A DNA stretch of 64,000 bases, from positions 113,250-177,249 of the forward strand of contig DS999231.1 of the NCBI GenBank assembly GCA_000156295.1, in the 5' to 3' direction. Every line of letters begins with the position of its first letter. The first letter of the stretch is position 1. This DNA is from a marine gamma proteobacterium HTCC2148. Its GTDB lineage: Bacteria; Pseudomonadota; Gammaproteobacteria; Pseudomonadales; Halieaceae. This document shows, one piece after another, positions 54,701 through 64,000 of this stretch. The notes beneath the pieces are model-generated. The model saw only the letters and a list, made by a program, of their open reading frames with translations. It was not told the origin of the DNA and searched no databases. Made by a program: the position numbers and the translations under genes.

Positions 54701-55678
54701 CTAGAAATTCTCGGCGAGGAAGTCCCTGGACAATTGGACAGCAGAGCTGTTGGTACTGCCGTACTTGCTTATCACGCGGTCCAGATACTCTTTGGACTTT
54801 TCCCGGTTACCCTTGAGGAACTGCACTTTACCGAGTTTATACATCGCATCTGGCGCCTTAGGATTATCCGGATACTGGTTAAGTAGCAGCGTAAACGCTT
54901 GTCGGGACGCTTCCAGGTCAGAAGGGTCTATCACCAGGTAAAGCTCTCCCAACCAGTAGTGTGCATTGGGCGCGTACTTACCATCAGGGTAGTTACGCAG
55001 GAATTGCTGGAATGCACCCACGGCCTGCTCGAACTGCTGACTGCGCACCAGGGAATAGGCGCCGCGGTAGGCATCCCCTTCGCCGGGAATTTCAGAAGCC
55101 TGTCCCGTCGCACTGGCGGCCGATGGCCCGGGCACAGCCGACGAAGAGCTGCCGTCACCTGACGCTACTACTGCTCCAGCGCCCATGGCACTGACTCGCT
55201 TATCCAGGTCTACATAACGTTCCAGGCTCTGTGACTTCAGTTTGCGCACTTCATTGGCCTGCTCCTCAACAATACCATTGAGGCGCATCACTTCCTGTTG
55301 CAACTGTTGCATCTGGATATACAGGGTGCCCATACTCTGGCCTCCCCCTGAGGCGGGGGCAGGCGCAGCCACTGGAGGCGCCGCTATCGCGGCCCCGGCT
55401 GGCGCATTATTCAGGCCATAACTAGTCGCTGGGTATGCTTGACTCGGCTGCACGCTGTAGGGGTCGGTACTGGCAGGCGCAGAATACGGTTCAGAAGGTC
55501 TGGCATAAGGATCGGTCGCGGTCGTACCTGGCGCAGCGGCGGCTGGCTCTGAGGGAGTAGTGCGGCCCCTGCGCTCAGCTTCGACATCCACATAATCCTG
55601 TGCAGGTACCTGTAATGACAACGGGCCAGTCACAAGGACCAGCCCGCTCGCCACAAGCAACTTGCTCATGTTTGCCAT
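54701..55678 (-). CDS. cpoB: Cell division coordinator CpoB (YbgF)
   Basis: The 325-residue protein has a signal peptide (about residues 1-27), a Pro/Ala-rich linker and a trimerising coiled coil (MGTLYIQMQQLQQEVMRLN at about 117-135). C-terminal TPR repeats follow from about 205, including YPDGKYAPNAHYWLGELY and NPKAPDAMYKLGKV. CpoB coordinates peptidoglycan synthesis with outer-membrane constriction and binds TolA. The linker is longer than in the E. coli protein. The ATG at 55669 is a second possible start. Confidence 0.9.
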   Translation of the reverse strand: MANMSKLLVASGLVLVTGPLSLQVPAQDYVDVEAERRGRTTPSEPAAAAPGTTATDPYARPSEPYSAPASTDPYSVQPSQAYPATSYGLNNAPAGAAIAAPPVAAPAPASGGGQSMGTLYIQMQQLQQEVMRLNGIVEEQANEVRKLKSQSLERYVDLDKRVSAMGAGAVVASGDGSSSSAVPGPSAASATGQASEIPGEGDAYRGAYSLVRSQQFEQAVGAFQQFLRNYPDGKYAPNAHYWLGELYLVIDPSDLEASRQAFTLLLNQYPDNPKAPDAMYKLGKVQFLKGNREKSKEYLDRVISKYGSTNSSAVQLSRDFLAENF

Positions 55679-55685
55679 AGGCGTA

Positions 55686-56210
55686 CTACTTCAGTTCTAC
55701 GCGACGGTTCTGTGCCCAGTTAGACTCACCGGAACCGTAAGCAATGGGGCGCTCTTCGCCGTAGCTCACAGTCTCGATGCGATAGCTCGAAACACCGTTG
55801 ACAACCATGTAGTCGCGAACGGCATTGGCACGACGCTCACCCAGAGCCATGTTGTACTCGCGGGTACCTCGCTCGTCGGTGTGACCTTCCAGTCTCACGT
55901 TCGCTTCGTTGCCCTGCATCGCGGAGATATGTGCATCAAGTGCACTCACCGCATCTGGATTCAGGTTGTAGCTATCATAGTCAAAATAAAACACATTGCC
56001 GTAAGCGGCAGCAGCGTCGCGCAGACGCTGTTGCTCAGCGGCAGCGGCAGCGGCAGAGGCCTGCTGTTCTTGCTGTGCTGCGGCAGCAGCTGCTGCTGCG
56101 GCTGCGGCTGCTTCTTCCTCTTCCTTCTTCGAACTGCCGGAACAAGCCGCCAGAAGTGATGCCGCGAACAGCAATGTGATAGCCTTACCGGCAACAGGTA
56201 GATGCTTCAT
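55686..56210 (-). CDS. pal: Peptidoglycan-associated lipoprotein Pal
   Basis: The 174-residue lipoprotein has a lipobox LAAC, then an unusual run of twelve alanines and a Gln/Ala-rich stretch. The OmpA-like domain follows with [26 protein letters not shown] and LGERRANAV, which bind peptidoglycan. It is the outer-membrane end of the Tol-Pal system. The alanine run is encoded by mixed GCN codons, so it could change length by slippage, though coding constraint on it appears low. Confidence 0.95.
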   Translation of the reverse strand: MKHLPVAGKAITLLFAASLLAACSGSSKKEEEEAAAAAAAAAAAAQQEQQASAAAAAAEQQRLRDAAAAYGNVFYFDYDSYNLNPDAVSALDAHISAMQGNEANVRLEGHTDERGTREYNMALGERRANAVRDYMVVNGVSSYRIETVSYGEERPIAYGSGESNWAQNRRVELK

Positions 56211-56261
56211 AATACCCTTCCTTCAGATACGTAGTTGTTTAAACTTTTATTGTGAACCCGA

Positions 56262-57560
56262 TCAACGACTCATGTAGGGCGACCATGCCGGTTCACGCAC
56301 ATCGCCATCACGCGATGGCAGCCGAAATTTCACACCTCCGTCTACCGAGACGGCTGCTAAAATGCCGCGACCCGCGTGCTTCGTTCCGTACAATACCATA
56401 GAGCCATTGGGCGCGATACTGGGACTTTCATCCAATTGAGTGGATGTAAGAACCTGTAGCCGATTAGTTACTAAATCCAGCAGCGCAATGTGAAACTGCC
56501 CGTTTTGCTGATGCACCAGCACCACATTGCGACCGTCCTGGGCGACCCTTGCCCGGGCGTTGTAGCCACCCTCAAATGTCACCCGCTCAGTCGTACCAGT
56601 GCGCAAGTCGTAACGATAAATCTGCGGCCTTCCGCCCCGATCCGAGGTAAACATCAGCGAGCGACCATCGGGCATCCAGGTAGGCTCGGTATCAATAGCA
56701 TAGTGCCGGGTGATCCGGGTTAACTTCTTGGTCATCAGGTTCATCAGGTAGATATCCGGGCTACCATCTTTCGACAGCACCATAGCCATGGTATTGCCGT
56801 CGGGAGACCAGGCAGGCGCGCCGTTGAGTCCCTTGAAATTAGTCAGCTGCTCTCTGGCACCGGTAGAAAGGTTCTGACGGTAGATTGCCGGTCGCCCCGA
56901 TTCAAAAGACACGTAGGAAATCTGGGTGCCGTCGGGAGACCAACCTGGCGCCATTACCGGCTCACGGGATTCCAATAACACAATGGGTCTTGCGCCATCG
57001 GAGTCAGCCAGGGTCAGGCGATAATAGTCTTTACCACCAGGAACTCGGGTGACCGACACATAAAGCAAACGCGTTGCAAACGCTCCACGTATCCCCGTCA
57101 ATTTCTGGTAAATGGCATCGGACACACGATGAGACAGCATTCTCGCTTCGTTAACAGAGCCGACCTCGACACCTTTGTGCGCCTGCTTCTGACGTAGCAC
57201 ATCATAGAGCTCGTACTCTATGCGCATCTGGGTTCCCTGGGCCGAAACCCGCCCAATTAGCAGATACTCAGACTCAATAGCACGCCAATCGCGGTAGAAA
57301 ATATCATTCTGGGTGCTGGGTCTGCCCAGCATGTCAGAACGGGACACGGGCGAGAACTGACCGCTGCGCGCCAGATCCGAGTCCACGACCCAGGCAATAT
57401 CCTCAGGCGCCGTTCCCGGGCCCTGCCAAGCAAAGGGGACCACAGCGATCGCAGTGGGGTTATCCATGCCCTGGGTAATTTCAATAGTCAGTTCTGCCCG
57501 GGCGCCCAGTGCCGCCAAGGCAAACAGTAGGGGCACGATGGCCAATATCAGCCGTTTCAT
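56262..57560 (-). CDS. tolB: Tol-Pal translocation protein TolB
   Basis: The 432-residue periplasmic protein has a signal peptide, an N-terminal alpha/beta domain and a six-bladed beta-propeller. The propeller has repeated WSPDG blades: [39 protein letters not shown] and the final EPAWSPY. TolB binds Pal and connects it to TolA. Its ATG overlaps the tolA stop by one base (TGATG). Confidence 0.95.
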   Translation of the reverse strand: MKRLILAIVPLLFALAALGARAELTIEITQGMDNPTAIAVVPFAWQGPGTAPEDIAWVVDSDLARSGQFSPVSRSDMLGRPSTQNDIFYRDWRAIESEYLLIGRVSAQGTQMRIEYELYDVLRQKQAHKGVEVGSVNEARMLSHRVSDAIYQKLTGIRGAFATRLLYVSVTRVPGGKDYYRLTLADSDGARPIVLLESREPVMAPGWSPDGTQISYVSFESGRPAIYRQNLSTGAREQLTNFKGLNGAPAWSPDGNTMAMVLSKDGSPDIYLMNLMTKKLTRITRHYAIDTEPTWMPDGRSLMFTSDRGGRPQIYRYDLRTGTTERVTFEGGYNARARVAQDGRNVVLVHQQNGQFHIALLDLVTNRLQVLTSTQLDESPSIAPNGSMVLYGTKHAGRGILAAVSVDGGVKFRLPSRDGDVREPAWSPYMSR

Positions 57561-58312
57561 CAGTAACGTAAATCCTCTGGTCTGAACAACAGGCGGAAGC
57601 GCCTGAACGTTTTTTCAAATTCCCGGTTAGGAAGCTTCTGCAACTCCGGAAAACTGCCCGCCTTCTCTACCGCGTTAATTGCAGAGCGATCAAAAGCCGA
57701 GTTGCCGCTGCTTTTGAGCACGCTGACACTTACCACATCACCGGTGGGTATCAATTGTATTTGCAACAGTGTTTCCATGCCATTGCGCGCACTGGGGGGT
57801 CGACTCCAGTAGTTAATTACAGTCTGCTGAATGAGAGAGGCGTAGCTGGCCGCCATTTCATCTGCTGTGGCAGTAGCCTCAAGCACATCGTCTTCAGCAG
57901 CCATGGCCCGCGCCATATCGGCGCGAGTGATAGCCGCAAGCTCTTCCTCGGTAATACGAGGGTCAGGTTTAGGTTCGACTTTAGGCTTGGGCGCTGGTTT
58001 GACCGGAGTTTTCGCCACAGGCTTTGGTTTGGGCTTGGCCACAGGTTTTGGCTTGGAAACGGCGACCTTGGGAGTCGATTTAGGCTTTGCCCGAGGTTTC
58101 GGTTTTGGTTTTGGCTGGAACTCACTGACATCCACCAAACGGGCATTAATCACCTTGGGGGCAGGCTTTACCTTTATCACCTCGGACTCAGAGTTGGCCC
58201 AATTAAAAGTTAAAGCAACCAATAGCAGAGCATGTAGGGTCAATGAGACCAGCGCCGGTCGCACGATAATGCGCGGCGCAACGGGTTTAGCGTAGACGGA
58301 GTCGGAGCTCAC
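57560..58312 (-). CDS. tolA: Tol-Pal protein TolA
   Basis: The 250-residue inner-membrane protein has one N-terminal transmembrane helix (about residues 18-38), a Lys/Pro-rich linker from about 70 to 120 with repeated PKPK units, and a C-terminal TonB/TolA domain from about 155. It links the TolQR motor to TolB and Pal. It is much shorter than the 421-residue E. coli protein because the long helical domain II is replaced by the short KP-rich linker. Such short TolAs occur in other Gammaproteobacteria. Confidence 0.88.
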   Translation of the reverse strand: MSSDSVYAKPVAPRIIVRPALVSLTLHALLLVALTFNWANSESEVIKVKPAPKVINARLVDVSEFQPKPKPKPRAKPKSTPKVAVSKPKPVAKPKPKPVAKTPVKPAPKPKVEPKPDPRITEEELAAITRADMARAMAAEDDVLEATATADEMAASYASLIQQTVINYWSRPPSARNGMETLLQIQLIPTGDVVSVSVLKSSGNSAFDRSAINAVEKAGSFPELQKLPNREFEKTFRRFRLLFRPEDLRY

Positions 58313-58728
58313 TAGGGGTTCTCTGTGACCAGGCCAACACTGGGGGCACCGGCCTGCTGGAGGGCCACCATAACAGTGACTACCTCGCCATAGGATACGG
58401 CCTCGTCACCCCAAATGAGCACGGGCTTATTGGGATTGCGCTTCATAACCTTGGAGACCCGGTCTTTAATCGTCGCCAGCGCCAGTACCTGCTTTTCGTT
58501 GCCCAGATTGAGGAACAACTCGCCGCCAGCGTTGACCGAAACAATCAGCGGCTCGCTGTCCTGATTCTCAACCGGATCGGAGCTGGCCTCAGGCAGGTCC
58601 ACTTTCACCCCCTGCATTAACATTGGGGCTGTGGCCATAAAGATAATCAGCAGCACCAGCATCACATCGATGTAGGGCACCACGTTAATCTCCGCCATGG
58701 GCTTACGCTTACCTCGACTCCTGCTCAC
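58312..58728 (-). CDS. tolR: Tol-Pal motor protein TolR
   Basis: The 138-residue protein has one transmembrane helix with the proton-channel Asp in VVPYIDVMLVLLIIFM and an ExbD-like periplasmic domain. Start and stop codons overlap neighbouring tol genes. Confidence 0.95.
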   Translation of the reverse strand: MSRSRGKRKPMAEINVVPYIDVMLVLLIIFMATAPMLMQGVKVDLPEASSDPVENQDSEPLIVSVNAGGELFLNLGNEKQVLALATIKDRVSKVMKRNPNKPVLIWGDEAVSYGEVVTVMVALQQAGAPSVGLVTENP

Positions 58729-58734
58729 CGTTAC

Positions 58735-59445
58735 CTACCCCGCTCTCTTTTCCTTAGCACGCAGGGCATAGGCCTGGCGATAGAGGATACTGGAGAACTC
58801 ATCCACGAAGGTGTCGTATCGATTACCGAAGACTTCCACTTTGGCAGAAAAACGGTTGTAGGCCAGCACGGCGGGGATAGCGGCAAACAGGCCCATGGCG
58901 GTTGCCACCAATGCCTCAGAAATACCCGGCGCTACCGTAGCCAGAGTCGCCTGAGTGGAATTAGCCAAGCCCCGAAACGAATGCATGATGCCCCAGACCG
59001 TACCAAACAGGCCAATATAGGGACTGGTGGAGCCCACCGAAGCAAGAAAGGCAAGGTGTCTTTCCAGCCGCTCTTCCTCACGCATTACCGCAACGCGCAT
59101 GGCCCTACGAGAACCTTCCAAAATAGCCTCTGAGTCCATTTCAGACTGTTGGGCCAAGCGGGAAAACTCCTTGAAACCTGCCCTGAAGATACTTTCCATG
59201 CCCAAAATCGCCTGCCCGTCTGACGCCTTCTCATTACCTTCCCGATAGAGCTGGGACAAATCGATACCAGACCAGAAGCGCTCTTCAAAGCCGTACATTT
59301 CCTCCCGCGCATTATGCAGATAAAGAAATCGCTGCACGATCATGTACCAGGACAGGATCGATGCCCCGACCAGAATAAGCATGACCATCTGCACGGTAAA
59401 ACTGGCGTTGATCACCAGGTCTATCAGGCTTAACTGCTCTTCCAA
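58735..59445 (-). CDS. tolQ: Tol-Pal motor protein TolQ
   Basis: The 236-residue MotA/TolQ/ExbB-type protein has three transmembrane helices, including the YIGLFGTVWGIMHSF and LVATAMGLFAAIPAVLAYN segments that line the proton channel. With TolR it powers TolA movement. Confidence 0.95.
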   Translation of the reverse strand: MEEQLSLIDLVINASFTVQMVMLILVGASILSWYMIVQRFLYLHNAREEMYGFEERFWSGIDLSQLYREGNEKASDGQAILGMESIFRAGFKEFSRLAQQSEMDSEAILEGSRRAMRVAVMREEERLERHLAFLASVGSTSPYIGLFGTVWGIMHSFRGLANSTQATLATVAPGISEALVATAMGLFAAIPAVLAYNRFSAKVEVFGNRYDTFVDEFSSILYRQAYALRAKEKRAG

Positions 59446-59465
59446 TTCAAGTCCCCTTGATATTT

Positions 59466-59873
59466 TTATTGTGCCGGAATCAACCGGTCCTTCATTGCTT
59501 TGGGTATGCGCCGGGGAGTGATTCCACCTCGATCTACACAGGCGATTGTCAGCTCACCGCGGGCCAGGTCTTCACCGCCTCGCCGCACTATCTGCTCAAA
59601 AGTGATGGATGCGCCACCAAGGCCAGCGATGCGGGCTGTCGCCTCAAGCTGATCATCCAACTTCGCTGGTTTTAAATACTTAATCGCCGCATCTCGAACC
59701 ACGAACATCAGGTCGTGATTGAATATAAAATCCTTGCCGAAGCCCAGGTTACGCATAAATTCAGTGCGCGCCCGCTCCATAAACTTCAGGTAATTGACGT
59801 AGTAGACAATTCCCCCGGCATCGGTGTCCTCAATATAGACACGCAAAGGCAGGGAAAATTCCTGGGCCGTCAT
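59466..59873 (-). CDS. ybgC: Tol-Pal-associated acyl-CoA thioesterase YbgC
   Basis: The 135-residue hotdog thioesterase has the catalytic D18 in IEDTDAGGIVYYVNYLKF. YbgC hydrolyses short acyl-CoA and binds ACP; it is conserved at the head of the tol operon. Its start shares a base with the ruvB stop. Confidence 0.94.
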   Translation of the reverse strand: MTAQEFSLPLRVYIEDTDAGGIVYYVNYLKFMERARTEFMRNLGFGKDFIFNHDLMFVVRDAAIKYLKPAKLDDQLEATARIAGLGGASITFEQIVRRGGEDLARGELTIACVDRGGITPRRIPKAMKDRLIPAQ

Positions 59874-60928
59874 CAGCTTTCTTCCCCGTCCAATTTGAGG
59901 GAAAGATTACCACTATCCCGATCCGAGGGCTGCGGCAATCCAAAGTGCAAATAAGCATTGCGAGTGACCATTCTGCCGCGGGGGGTCCGAACCATAAAGC
60001 CCTGCTGGATCAAGTAAGGTTCCAACACGTCTTCAATAGTCCCCCGTTCCTCAGAAATCGCAGCAGCCAGGCTGTCTACTCCCACCGGCCCGCCGTCAAA
60101 TTTCTCGATCATGGTTAACATCAGGCGTCGATCCTGGTGATCAAAACCGTGCTGATCTACGCTCAGCATATCCAGAGCACGATCAGCGACCGCGTCAGTA
60201 ATGTAGCCATCCGCCTTCACCTCGGCGTAATCCCTGACCCTGCGCAACAGCCGATTGGCGATTCTGGGGGTACCTCGGGAGCGACGAGCAATTTCTGTGG
60301 CCCCCTTTGTATCGATACCAATCTCCAGAATGTTGGCCGAGCGCTCCACAATATGAGCCAGATCTGCGACCTCGTAGAACTCCAGGCGCTGGACGATCCC
60401 GAAGCGATCGCGCAACGGCGAGGTCAGCAGCCCAGCTCTGGTAGTCGCACCTACCAGGGTAAATGGCGGTAAATCCAGTTTGATAGAACGAGCCGCGGGC
60501 CCCTCACCTATCATTATATCCAACTGGTAGTCCTCCATCGCCGGATAGAGCACCTCTTCCACAAAGGGGCTAAGGCGATGAATCTCGTCAATGAACAAAA
60601 CGTCGCCGGGCTCTAAATTGGTCATCAATGCAGCGATGTCTCCAGCTTTTTCCAGTACTGGCCCGGAAGTTGTCTTCAGTGACACCCCCATCTCATTGGC
60701 GATAATACTGGCCAGGGTTGTCTTGCCCAGCCCCGGAGGGCCGAAGATCAGGGTGTGATCCAGAGGCTCATCACGTCCCTTGGCTGCCTGCAGGAAAATA
60801 GACATCTGGTCACAAACGACTTTCTGCCCAACGTACTCAGCCAGCGACTTCGGTCGAATAGCGCGATCCAGTGCGTCTTCCCTGGGGCTCACCGGGTCTG
60901 GAGCAATCAGGCGGTCGGTTTCTATCAT
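59873..60928 (-). CDS. ruvB: Holliday junction branch migration helicase RuvB
   Basis: The 351-residue AAA+ ATPase has Walker [11 protein letters not shown] at 62-71, the Walker B box LFIDEIHRL and sensor residues before a winged-helix domain ending in [11 protein letters not shown]. RuvB drives branch migration of Holliday junctions with RuvA. It overlaps ruvA by four bases. Confidence 0.97.
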   Translation of the reverse strand: MIETDRLIAPDPVSPREDALDRAIRPKSLAEYVGQKVVCDQMSIFLQAAKGRDEPLDHTLIFGPPGLGKTTLASIIANEMGVSLKTTSGPVLEKAGDIAALMTNLEPGDVLFIDEIHRLSPFVEEVLYPAMEDYQLDIMIGEGPAARSIKLDLPPFTLVGATTRAGLLTSPLRDRFGIVQRLEFYEVADLAHIVERSANILEIGIDTKGATEIARRSRGTPRIANRLLRRVRDYAEVKADGYITDAVADRALDMLSVDQHGFDHQDRRLMLTMIEKFDGGPVGVDSLAAAISEERGTIEDVLEPYLIQQGFMVRTPRGRMVTRNAYLHFGLPQPSDRDSGNLSLKLDGEES

Positions 60929-61539
60929 CCGCTCACCATTGACTTGAGAGCCCGGCGAATTAAGTCTTCGCTGTTCTCTATAGAATCATCATTAACCGCA
61001 GCGACCATCCTGGCCGCTTCCGCGGGCTTATAACCGAGCGCAATCAGCGCGCCCTCGGCATCCGCCACCCTATCTACTGGCGCAGCCGACTGCGCCGGAC
61101 CTGAACTGGGCAATTCACCGTCCAATTGACCCAACCAGTCCTTGAGCTTGTCGCGCATCTCAACTAACAAGCGCTCAGCAGTTTTCTTGCCGACACCTGG
61201 GAGAGCGACCAGAGAGGAGATATCATCGCGCTGCACGCAGCGAGCAAAGCTGGCCGAGTCCATTCCGGAAAGAATGGTTAAAGCCAACTTCGGGCCTACA
61301 CCGCTGACCTTGATCAACTGACGAAACAGGGCGCGATCGCGCTCTTGAGCAAAACCATAAAGCAGTTGGGCGTCCTCGCGCACCACGAAATGGGTGACCA
61401 GGGACACTTCCGCCCCCAGCTCGGGTAATTGAAACAGGGTGGTCATGGGAACCTGAAGCTCGTAACCAACACCTCCGACCTCGACCAGAATGACCGGCGG
61501 TTGTTTGTGGACCAGGTTGCCCCGAATTCTACCTATCAT
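60925..61539 (-). CDS. ruvA: Holliday junction DNA-binding protein RuvA
   Basis: The 204-residue protein has the OB-fold start MIGRIRG, two helix-hairpin-helix units (SGVGPKLAL and [12 protein letters not shown]) and a C-terminal domain that contacts RuvB. It ends in an acidic/Ala-rich linker and ALKSMVSG. It lies between ruvC and ruvB. Confidence 0.97.
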   Translation of the reverse strand: MIGRIRGNLVHKQPPVILVEVGGVGYELQVPMTTLFQLPELGAEVSLVTHFVVREDAQLLYGFAQERDRALFRQLIKVSGVGPKLALTILSGMDSASFARCVQRDDISSLVALPGVGKKTAERLLVEMRDKLKDWLGQLDGELPSSGPAQSAAPVDRVADAEGALIALGYKPAEAARMVAAVNDDSIENSEDLIRRALKSMVSG

Positions 61540-62058
61540 TTATCGAATCCGCCGCCGGCGTACCGATTTGGCGCCAGCCATATTGATCATACTTTGTTGT
61601 GTGTGGGCGTGGCACAGTGCCGCCGCCAGAGCGTCGGCCGCATCTTCCTGGGGCTCACCAGGAAGTTTAAGCAGGACTTTAACCATGTGCTGCACCTGAG
61701 ACTTTTCCGCGGCCCCGGTTCCCACAACCGACTGCTTGATCTGTCTAGCGGAGTACTCTGCCACTTCCATATCACGGCTGGCGCAGGCAACAATGGCGGC
61801 TCCGCGAGCCTGTCCGAGCTTTAAGGCAGAACCTGCACTCTTAGCCATAAATACTTGCTCAATCGCCAATTCCTGAGGACTATACTGCTCAACCAGCTCT
61901 GACACGCTGTCAAAGATGATTCTCAGCCGCGGCGCCAGCTCACCCTCCGGCAGGCGTATCACGCCACTGGTGACGTATTCGCTGCGGCCAGATACATAAT
62001 TGATTATGCCGAAACCGGTTTTGCGGGACCCTGGATCAATCCCCAATATTAGCGACAT
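61540..62058 (-). CDS. ruvC: Holliday junction endonuclease RuvC
   Basis: From the ATG at 62058 the protein is 172 residues, the usual RuvC length. It starts [13 protein letters not shown] with the catalytic Asp and continues with AIEQVF (Glu) and [14 protein letters not shown] (Asp/His). RuvC resolves Holliday junctions. An upstream in-frame ATG at 62100 would add a 14-residue tail not typical of the family. The yebC gene usually found between ruvC and aspS is not present. Confidence 0.96.
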   Translation of the reverse strand: MSLILGIDPGSRKTGFGIINYVSGRSEYVTSGVIRLPEGELAPRLRIIFDSVSELVEQYSPQELAIEQVFMAKSAGSALKLGQARGAAIVACASRDMEVAEYSARQIKQSVVGTGAAEKSQVQHMVKVLLKLPGEPQEDAADALAAALCHAHTQQSMINMAGAKSVRRRRIR

Positions 62059-62274
62059 GTTAGTTCTGCGCCCTGTGCCCCGTTGGCTCATTATGTACAA
62101 ATTTACAGGCGGGGTCAGTATTTCGCGGGCGGATGGTCAGAATAAGCTGTAATTTTTTGGTGGCCAGCGACCAGTCCGAGAGCAGCAATTGGCGCCGCGA
62201 GCCATATCAGCCGCCTGTAGCAAAGATCAGCCCCTGCACTTATTTCTTATTTTTAGGTACCCGGGCTCTGTCAA

Positions 62275-64000
<1,726 letters not shown>

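Noticed and set aside
55662..56179. Plus-strand ORFs opposite pal
   Set aside because: They mirror the alanine-rich and Gln-rich coding sequence of pal, giving low-complexity Cys/Gly or Arg-rich products.
57755..58295. Long plus-strand ORFs inside tolA
   Set aside because: They are antisense shadows of the Lys/Pro-rich repeat of TolA, which keeps other frames open.

Overview
The window looks like a chromosomal segment of a gammaproteobacterium, most likely a marine member of the Cellvibrionales/Halieaceae type. Two things suggest this. The right flank has the order aspS-ruvCAB-ybgC-tolQRAB-pal-cpoB-queE-queC-tRNA-Lys that is known from Pseudomonas and relatives. The left flank carries a TonB receptor and acyl-CoA enzymes typical of marine lipid degraders. 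The genus-level assignment is inference.

Left flank (1-11.5 kb): a gamma-glutamyltransferase cut by the window edge, an SDR coupled to an exported M1 metallopeptidase, a hotdog thioesterase overlapping an iron alcohol dehydrogenase, an acyl-CoA dehydrogenase, a TonB-dependent receptor, a decayed fragment of a second TonB receptor, a cation-efflux protein and a PaaI-type thioesterase.

Central accessory region (about 11.8-52.9 kb): roughly 41 kb of envelope-glycan or glycolipid type genes. It holds four AlgI-like MBOAT acyltransferases, each next to an AlgJ/DltD-like SGNH-fold protein; two acyl carrier proteins; an AMP-forming ligase; a FabG-like reductase and a FabH-like synthase; three paralogous GT-A-like transferases with an unusual C-terminal GEG-x-FHQ-x-H motif; a GtrB/DPM-like polyprenyl-phosphate transferase; four multi-membrane GT-C-like proteins; seven methyltransferase-like proteins; a membrane desaturase; two sulfotransferases; an exported lipoprotein sulfatase; and four 2-oxoglutarate/Fe(II) oxygenases. 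My reading is that acyl groups are built or activated on ACP in the cytoplasm and passed by MBOAT/SGNH pairs to a glycan outside the membrane, Dlt-like in logic. The GtrB/GT-C genes would add sugars, while methyl, sulfate and hydroxyl groups add further decoration. No Wzx/Wzy, ABC exporter or outer-membrane export gene is visible. A short scar (51.9-52.1 kb) joins the start of a HAD/UbiA-like gene to the end of a GtrA-like gene, suggesting an internal deletion.

Right flank (53.1-64 kb): tRNA-Lys(UUU) with its own promoter and terminator, then, all on the minus strand, queuosine precursor genes (queC, queE), the complete Tol-Pal system with cpoB and ybgC, ruvABC, and aspS running off the right edge. 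The tRNA-Lys sits exactly at the border of the accessory region. The equivalent locus is a known island site in Pseudomonas aeruginosa.
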